Part shown: positions 6,003 through 10,502 of the stretch, piece after piece
Layout of the letters: each line of letters starts with the position of its first letter
Numbering within the stretch: position 1 is the stretch's first letter
Assembly (NCBI GenBank): GCA_036271855.1
Contig: DATAZV010000364.1
Span: forward strand, 1-10,502
Origin: JAQGMJ01 sp036271855
GTDB lineage: Bacteria > Pseudomonadota > Gammaproteobacteria > Burkholderiales > JAEUOS01
DNA: 10,502 nt
Reading direction: 5' to 3'
Program-made: the position numbers and the translations under genes
The notes under the pieces: model-generated
What the model was told of the DNA's origin: nothing
The model's database searches: none
The model's input: only the letters and a program-made list of their open reading frames with translations

Positions 6003-6992
6003 TCATTCGACGGTGATGCCGGCGCGCTTGATCACGCCGGCCCAGCGCGTGTAGTCGCTCTTGATCGAGGCGAGGAATTCATCCGGTGTCTGCAACGTGG
6101 GATCGGCACCGACGCCGTTCATCTTTTCCTTGAAATCGGCGTCAGCCACGATCTTGGCCAGTTCCGCGTGCAGGCGCTCGACGATAGCCCGCGGCGTGCC
6201 GGCCGGCGCGAGAACGCCGTTCCAGGTGGTGACCACCAGTTCCGGCATGCCGACCTCCTTGGTAATCGGCACCTCCGGCAGTGCCGCCGAGCGCCGCGTG
6301 CCGGTGCTGACGATGGCGCGGATCTTGTTGCCCTTGACCAGGGCCACCGCCGAAGGCATGGTGGCGAACAGCGCATCGACATGGCCACCCGCCAGGTCGG
6401 TGGTGGCCTGGCCGCCGCCCTTGTAGGGCACGTGGTTGATCTCGACCTTGGCGAGGTTTTTGAACAACTCCGCCGTCAGGTGATTGGTGCTGCCGATACC
6501 GGAAGACGCGTAAGAGAGGCGCTGGCTGCGCGCCAGCGCGACAAACTCGGTGAAGTTTTTCGCCGCCAGGGTGGGCCGCACCACCAGCAGGTTGGGGAAA
6601 TCCGCCACCGGCGTGATCGGCGCGAACGCGGTGTTGGGGTCGTAGGGCAGCGATTTGTACATCGTCGGGCTCATGGTCACTTCGTTGGAAGTGCCCAGCA
6701 GCAAGGTATAGCCGTCCGGTGCCGCGCTGGTGACGGCGGCCGCACCGATGGTGCCGCTGGCGCCGGCGCGATTTTCGATCACCACCGGCTGGCCCATTGC
6801 AATGCCCAGCTTTTCCGCCACCGGCCGGGCGATGATATCCGCCGGCCCGCCGGGCGGGAACGGCACGATCAGCTTGATGACCTTGCTTGGATAAGTCTGG
6901 GCCTGCGTCAGGCCGCCAATGAAAAGCAGGGGCAGCAGCAATAGCGGCCGTACCAGCCGCCTGGCGGCGCGCAACATTGAAACCAGCAACAT
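6003..6992 (-). CDS. Bug-family (TctC-type) periplasmic solute-binding protein 2
   Basis: The start at 6992 is preferred over an upstream in-frame ATG at 7070. GAGGAG (6999-7004) lies 6 nt before it, and from there the 329-residue protein begins with a normal signal peptide (basic region to residue 15, a Leu-rich core, then GGLTQAQ). Bug features follow in order: YPSKVIKLIVPFPPGGPADI (33-52), the APDGYTLLLGTS turn, the YASSGIGSTNHL loop, HVPYKGGGQ, and late VPITKEVGMPELV. It should bind a carboxylate in the periplasm for uptake by a tripartite transporter encoded elsewhere. It lies 26 bp after the MmgE/PrpD gene and 10 bp before the 235-residue gene. It differs clearly from the first Bug protein, so the operon probably serves more than one ligand or stereoisomer. 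Confidence 0.93.
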   Translation of the reverse strand: MLLVSMLRAARRLVRPLLLLPLLFIGGLTQAQTYPSKVIKLIVPFPPGGPADIIARPVAEKLGIAMGQPVVIENRAGASGTIGAAAVTSAAPDGYTLLLGTSNEVTMSPTMYKSLPYDPNTAFAPITPVADFPNLLVVRPTLAAKNFTEFVALARSQRLSYASSGIGSTNHLTAELFKNLAKVEINHVPYKGGGQATTDLAGGHVDALFATMPSAVALVKGNKIRAIVSTGTRRSAALPEVPITKEVGMPELVVTTWNGVLAPAGTPRAIVERLHAELAKIVADADFKEKMNGVGADPTLQTPDEFLASIKSDYTRWAGVIKRAGITVE

Positions 6993-7018
6993 GATTGTCT
7001 CCTCATGGGGAAATATTT

Positions 7019-8434
7019 TTATGTTTGAGGTGGCGCCAGTAACGTGGCGAATTCCCGCAGGTCGGCGCACTCTTCGAGACGCAGCACCGCGCGGTAAAGG
7101 GATTCGGCTCCAGTGCGCGACAGCACCGGCTCCGCGTAACCGTAAAACTTGTGCGCCAGCTCTTCTTCGCTGAGGGGATTGCGCGGATGGCCCGGCGGAT
7201 AGGGGCAGGCATGCGCCAGCTTGGCCCCACTGCGCAAGCGCACTTCAATGCCCCCGCCGGCCGATTGCGGCCAGAGCTCATTGAATGCCGGGTCTTCGGC
7301 CAGTTCCACCTTCTCCAGCAGTTGCCGGATCGCCGGGTCGGTGTATTTGGCATCGATGAATTGCGCCTCGCCGCAAGCCCCTTCGAGCAGGGCAATGGCG
7401 GCGCAAAAATAAAAACTGTGCTGCGCGCTTTCGATGTTCGCCGGAAAGCGGCGGCCGGCATCCGCCGAAGGCGTGTTCAGCGCGAAACGCGGCAGCCGCA
7501 CGATCAGCTTTTCGATTTCGGCAACATCGGGCAAACCGGCGCGATGCAGTTCGATCGCGGCGCGCACCGGCGCGACGGCGGTGGCCACCACCGGATAAGG
7601 CTTGATGCTGGTCTCCATCAGGCGATAACGCCCGTCCAGCGGCGCGCTCAACGCACCGAAATCCACCTCGCCCGCGACTATCGCAGCATAGCCCGCGTGC
7701 CCCTCGAGCAGCGTCATCGGCCCGGTGACGCCGTGGCGCGCCAGCAGCGCGGCCTCTACGCCGCCCTTGGCGACCCAGGCTTCGGCCGTGGCCTTGATCA
7801 TCGAGATCGAGCCGCTTTGCAATTGCGCCAGCGTGTTCTGCTGGCTGCCGGCTATCGCCATCGCATGCGCGGTCTGCTCCACGCTGTTGCCGAACAGGCG
7901 TGAGGCCGCTGCCGCCGTGGAGAATTGCGCGTTGGTGGCGTGATGCCAGCCGCGCTTCCACAGCGAAGGCGTGCCGGCACAGTCGCACAGGCGCAATTGC
8001 ACTTCATAGGCAGCCACCAGCGCGGCAATCAGGTCGCGCCCGCTGCGCCCTTCGCGCTCACCGGCAGCGAGTATCGCCGCCAGGTTGCCGCTAGGGTGCG
8101 CCGGGTCGCGCGAAAAATAATAGTCATTGCCGTCGAGAAAGCGCAGCAAGCTGCCGTTGACCAGCGCGGCCAGCGGCGCCGAGGTACGTCCGCCGCTGCC
8201 GATCAGCGTCGCCTGCGCGCTGCCGCCACAGTCCGCGGCCATCTTGCGCACCGCATGCGCGACTTCGCTGTCATGCGCGCCGTAGGCGCAGCCGAGTGTA
8301 TCGAGCACATGCAGCTTGGCCCGCACCACCACCTCGGCGGGCAGGTCCTCGAAGCGCACCGCATGCGCCAGTTGCGCGAGCTTCTGGATCTCGGTCGGCC
8401 CACCTTTGCCGACTGTGTTCGCCGCGCCCGCCAT
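7019..8434 (-). CDS. MmgE/PrpD-family dehydratase/decarboxylase-like protein
   Basis: The start at 8434 is chosen because GAGGG (8439-8443) lies 4 nt upstream and there is then no overlap with the SDR gene. An in-frame ATG at 8470 would overlap it by 29 bp and has no clear ribosome binding site. The 471-residue protein shows the whole family layout: LDTLGCAYGA (44-53), NG near 93-94, PAHPSGNLAAILAAGE (111-126), HHATNAQFSTAAAASRLFG (164-182), AMAIAGSQQNT (191-201), SIKPYPV (276-282), and the C-terminal PGHPRNPLSEEELAHKF. H113, H165, K214 and K278 fall near the active-site His and Lys positions of the family as I recall them. Relatives include 2-methylcitrate dehydratase (PrpD) and cis-aconitate decarboxylase. 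There is no propionate cluster here, so the substrate is probably a different hydroxy- or polycarboxylic acid. Confidence 0.88.
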   Translation of the reverse strand: MAGAANTVGKGGPTEIQKLAQLAHAVRFEDLPAEVVVRAKLHVLDTLGCAYGAHDSEVAHAVRKMAADCGGSAQATLIGSGGRTSAPLAALVNGSLLRFLDGNDYYFSRDPAHPSGNLAAILAAGEREGRSGRDLIAALVAAYEVQLRLCDCAGTPSLWKRGWHHATNAQFSTAAAASRLFGNSVEQTAHAMAIAGSQQNTLAQLQSGSISMIKATAEAWVAKGGVEAALLARHGVTGPMTLLEGHAGYAAIVAGEVDFGALSAPLDGRYRLMETSIKPYPVVATAVAPVRAAIELHRAGLPDVAEIEKLIVRLPRFALNTPSADAGRRFPANIESAQHSFYFCAAIALLEGACGEAQFIDAKYTDPAIRQLLEKVELAEDPAFNELWPQSAGGGIEVRLRSGAKLAHACPYPPGHPRNPLSEEELAHKFYGYAEPVLSRTGAESLYRAVLRLEECADLREFATLLAPPQT

Positions 8435-8441
8435 CGCGCCC

Positions 8442-9191
8442 TCAGAAAGCGAAAAAACTGGAGCCGCCATCGACCGGGATCACCGTACCGGTGATGTAGC
8501 TGGCTTGTGGCGAAGCGAGGAACAGCGCCAGCGCTGCAATCTCGATCGGCTCACCGAAGCGGCCGATCGGAATCTCTGCCTTCGCATACGCCGCCTCGGC
8601 CTCCGGCGTCGGATAGCGCTTCATGATCTGCTCGCTGCGGATGCGCCCCGGCTGCAGGCAATTGATGGTCACGCCGTCGGCCGCGACCTCACGCGACAGA
8701 CCCTTGGACCACACGTGCACCGCCGCTTTCGCCGTGAACGCGGCGTTAAGCATTTTCGGCTCCGAGGTGCCGGTGAAGGTGACGATGCGCCCCCATTTGT
8801 GCTTGCGCATGCCCGGTACGATGGCGTGCACCAGTTCGCGAATGCGAAAGAAGTTCAGCGTCATACCCTCCTCCCACTGCGCGTTGGTCGCCTCGAAGGG
8901 CACCGGGCGGCTGCCGCCGGCGGCGTTCATCAGGATGTCGACGCGGCCGAGGATGCGCTCGGCTTCGGCGGCGGTGCGCTCGGGCGCGCCGGCCTGGTAC
9001 AGGTCCGCCTGCAGCGCCAGTATCTTGCCCGGACCCTTCACTTCGCCAGCGAGCTTTTCGATCAACTCCTGGCGCCGCGCCACGCCCAGCACCGTCGCGC
9101 CGGCCTCGGCCAGCAACCTCGCCGTCATGTGGCCGATGCCCTGGCTCGCGCCCGTGACCAGGGCTGTGCGGCCCGTCAAATCCAGTTTCAT
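8442..9191 (-). CDS. SDR-family oxidoreductase-like protein with altered catalytic residues
   Basis: This 249-residue protein has a classical SDR fold. The nucleotide-binding TGASQGIG lies at 13-20 and NAAG at 89-92. The catalytic-site Asn is N113, Lys is K155, PGRI follows at 181-184, and the ending ITGTVIPVDGG (233-243) is typical. The usual catalytic Tyr four residues before Lys is Ala151 (AFTAK), and the catalytic Ser position (after GRIVTF) reads TGT rather than Ser. This is a degenerate triad, so activity is doubtful or different. The cofactor is probably NAD(H) or NADP(H). GAGGAG lies 5 nt before the ATG, supporting the start. It is the first gene of the leftward operon, directly under the IclR-type palindromes, and its stop is followed 7 bp later by the MmgE/PrpD start. 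Confidence 0.9.
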   Translation of the reverse strand: MKLDLTGRTALVTGASQGIGHMTARLLAEAGATVLGVARRQELIEKLAGEVKGPGKILALQADLYQAGAPERTAAEAERILGRVDILMNAAGGSRPVPFEATNAQWEEGMTLNFFRIRELVHAIVPGMRKHKWGRIVTFTGTSEPKMLNAAFTAKAAVHVWSKGLSREVAADGVTINCLQPGRIRSEQIMKRYPTPEAEAAYAKAEIPIGRFGEPIEIAALALFLASPQASYITGTVIPVDGGSSFFAF

Positions 9192-9239
9192 TTTTGCTCC
9201 TCAACCCAGGGCGACTGCTCGCGCGTCGCGTTTATCAAA

Positions 9240-9254
9240 TCTCATTAAATGAGA
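9240..9254. promoter_or_regulatory. Candidate IclR operator, copy 1
   Basis: TCTCATTAAATGAGA is a perfect 15-bp palindrome with 7-bp arms and a single central base (9247). Its core TCATTAAATGA is nearly identical to the second palindrome. It lies between the start of the SDR operon (9191) and the IclR gene (9313), where a divergent IclR site is expected. Confidence 0.65.
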
Positions 9255-9260
9255 CAACCA

Positions 9261-9273
9261 ATCATTTAATGAT
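9261..9273. promoter_or_regulatory. Candidate IclR operator, copy 2
   Basis: ATCATTTAATGAT is a perfect 13-bp palindrome centred at 9267, exactly 20 bp from the first copy (about two helical turns, same face). The shared core is TCATTWAATGA. Two adjacent IclR-family dimers binding such a pair would make a cooperative tetramer, as several IclR relatives do. No confident -35/-10 pair was found in the gap; a weak leftward candidate is TTGTCT (9257-9252) with GATAAA (9236-9231), spacer 15 bp. Copy 1 would cover it. Confidence 0.6.
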
Positions 9274-9312
9274 AATATTCCGCGCATTGTCGACATTTGT
9301 CAACGTCGCCGC

Positions 9313-10152
9313 ATGGCCGAAAAACCAAACACCACGATGAAAAGCGCCGCTCGCCCAGCCAAAAAAACTCTCGCGCCCGCGCTGCCGGAGAAGGAAACCG
9401 GCACCGTCAAGCGCGTGCTGATGCTGCTGCGCATGCTGGCGGACCACCCCGGTGAAAGCGCGCAAAGCCTGGCAGAACGCCTGAACCTGCCGCGCAGCAC
9501 GGTGCATCGCCTGCTCGCCACTTTGCGCGCCAATGGCTTTGCGTTAAACGAGCCGGACGGCAGCTTCGGCCCCGGCCTGGAGATGTACCGCATGGCGGGC
9601 CGCCTGGGTGCGCGCATGCCTTATCGGCGCCTCGCCGCGCCGTATCTCGAGGAGTTGTCGGCGCGCTTCAACGAAACGGCCATCCTCTCGCTGCTGGCAC
9701 GGCCGCAGTTGCGCATGTTCCACGCCGCCACCTGCTTTCCGCAGGACCCGATGCGCTACAACATCGAACTCAATCGCCTCGAGCCGCTGCTATGGGGCGC
9801 GACCTGCCGCGTGCAACTCGCCTACCTGACGCAGGAGGAAGTCGTAGCGGCCGCCGCGCAAGGCGAGCTATCGCCGGTGAAAAAGCTGCAGCCCGATCTC
9901 ACCGAATTGCGCAAGGCTCTGGCGCGCATTCGCGCCGATGGCTATGCGATCACCCAGGCGCATCGCACCGCCAACGCGGTCGGCGTGGCGGCGCCGTTTT
10001 TCGACGGAGAGAACGAGATCGCCGGCAGCCTGGGCTTCCTGATTCCAGAGTTCCGCTGGAATCCAAAAGTGGCCGAGCGTGTGGTGGCGGCGCTGCGCGA
10101 AGCGGCCGGGAAACTCACGCAACAACTGGGCGGCGCGCCCGCCGATCGCTAA
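9313..10152 (+). CDS. IclR-family transcriptional regulator
   Basis: This 279-residue protein has the N-terminal winged helix-turn-helix (about 32-85), including AQSLAERLNLPRSTVHRLLA (50-69). The IclR effector domain follows (about 105-270): APYLEELSARFNETAILSLL and onward, WGATCRVQLAYLT (161-173), the IRADGYAIT region (206-214), and GVAAPFFDGENEIAGSLGF (224-242). A basic, Pro-rich 30-residue tail precedes the helix-turn-helix, so a later start is possible; an in-frame ATG at residue 9 also exists. No strong ribosome binding site is visible. The gene is divergent from the SDR operon with a 121-bp gap holding two matched palindromes, so it probably represses or activates that operon in response to the substrate. 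It ends in a 4-bp overlap with the opposing Ldh2 gene. Confidence 0.93.
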   Translation: MAEKPNTTMKSAARPAKKTLAPALPEKETGTVKRVLMLLRMLADHPGESAQSLAERLNLPRSTVHRLLATLRANGFALNEPDGSFGPGLEMYRMAGRLGARMPYRRLAAPYLEELSARFNETAILSLLARPQLRMFHAATCFPQDPMRYNIELNRLEPLLWGATCRVQLAYLTQEEVVAAAAQGELSPVKKLQPDLTELRKALARIRADGYAITQAHRTANAVGVAAPFFDGENEIAGSLGFLIPEFRWNPKVAERVVAALREAAGKLTQQLGGAPADR

Positions 10153-10502
10153 CCCGCCTGCACCGTAAAGGGCAGCTTGGCCTCCAGCCCGCACTCCTTG
10201 GCGATGCGCGCCAGGTCGTTCATCGTGTCCTGCGGCAGACTCAGGCCGTCGCGCCGGTTGCGTTCGTTGGCCCGGTCTTCCATCTCGCCGGGATAGAACA
10301 CTTCCTCCACGCCTTTCGCCAATGGCACCGACTTGATTTCGGTGACGAAAGCACCCATGCGCTCGATGAATTTCTCCAGCGGCAGGAAGGCGGAGATATT
10401 CATCGCGATCATCATGTGGCCGCAATTGCTCTTGTTGGCCGTCTTGTAGGGGCTGCTGACGGCGGAGAGAAAACCGCTACCGGTGAGCACGCCCGACATC
10501 AT
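10149..10502 (-). CDS. Ldh2-type malate/L-lactate/sulfolactate dehydrogenase, N-terminal part outside the window
   Basis: About 117 C-terminal residues are visible, beginning at the right edge with MMSGVLTGSGF, which is internal to the family rather than a start. The Ldh2 pattern is clear: SGVLTGSGF, then CGHMMIAMNISAFLPLEKF (near 27-45), an IKSVPLAKGVEEVFYPGEME stretch (about 56-75) and RANERNRRDGLSLP (78-91). The full protein should be about 340-360 residues. Family members are soluble NAD(P)-dependent 2-hydroxyacid dehydrogenases (malate, L-lactate, ureidoglycolate, sulfolactate). The gene converges on the IclR gene, overlapping it by 4 bp, and its product could act on the same hydroxy acid as the SDR/PrpD operon. 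Exact substrate cannot be told from this fragment. Confidence 0.85.
   Translation of the reverse strand: MMSGVLTGSGFLSAVSSPYKTANKSNCGHMMIAMNISAFLPLEKFIERMGAFVTEIKSVPLAKGVEEVFYPGEMEDRANERNRRDGLSLPQDTMNDLARIAKECGLEAKLPFTVQAG

Noticed and set aside
5991..6944. A 317-codon plus-strand open frame
   Set aside because: It is antisense to the second Bug gene, which has a signal peptide and full family motifs. The antisense frame has none.
8316..9248. A 310-codon plus-strand open frame
   Set aside because: It is antisense to the SDR gene and the MmgE/PrpD start. Its composition is that of a shadow frame and no start signal is seen.
9288..9295. TGTCGACA palindrome before the IclR start
   Set aside because: An 8-bp palindrome is common by chance and does not match the TCATTWAATGA pair.

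Overview
The window looks like chromosomal DNA of a high-GC betaproteobacterium, most likely Burkholderiales. The basis is the GC-rich third codon positions, two Bug-type (TctC-family) periplasmic binding proteins without membrane partners, a LysR and an IclR regulator beside catabolic genes, and the general protein style. I cannot name a genus from sequence alone. Almost every base is coding; the longest non-coding stretches are about 220 bp (633-838 and 1285-1503). I see no rRNA, tRNA, insertion sequence, prophage or CRISPR array.

Left block (1-1386): a LysR-type regulator, cut by the left edge, is read leftward. An AT-rich gap (633-838) separates it from two rightward small genes for membrane-type proteins of 30 and 94 residues, neither of which I recognise. 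The gap holds a perfect T-N11-A palindrome (718-734) whose centre lies about 65 bp upstream of the start predicted from a weak candidate promoter. This is the classic LysR activator position. The small genes are followed by a hairpin with a CCTCCTCC (anti-Shine-Dalgarno) loop and then a strong intrinsic terminator (1357-1386), an arrangement that could yield a 3'-UTR-derived small RNA.

Middle block (1504-4319): a tightly packed rightward operon of two paralogous class I SAM-dependent methyltransferases, both with apparent export signals, and an APC-superfamily amino-acid permease. The second methyltransferase carries an extra beta-rich C-terminal domain.

Right block (4326-9191): a leftward five-gene operon, read from right to left: an SDR-family protein lacking the usual catalytic Ser and Tyr; an MmgE/PrpD-family protein; a Bug binding protein; a 235-residue protein that looks like a duplicated dimeric alpha-beta barrel; and a second Bug protein. 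A divergent IclR regulator (9313-10152) shares a 121-bp promoter gap with it, and this gap holds two near-identical palindromes exactly 20 bp apart, probably the IclR operator. A convergent Ldh2-type (malate/L-lactate/sulfolactate) dehydrogenase, cut by the right edge, overlaps the end of the IclR gene by 4 bp. Together these genes suggest uptake and breakdown of an unidentified carboxylated or hydroxylated acid, sensed by the IclR protein.
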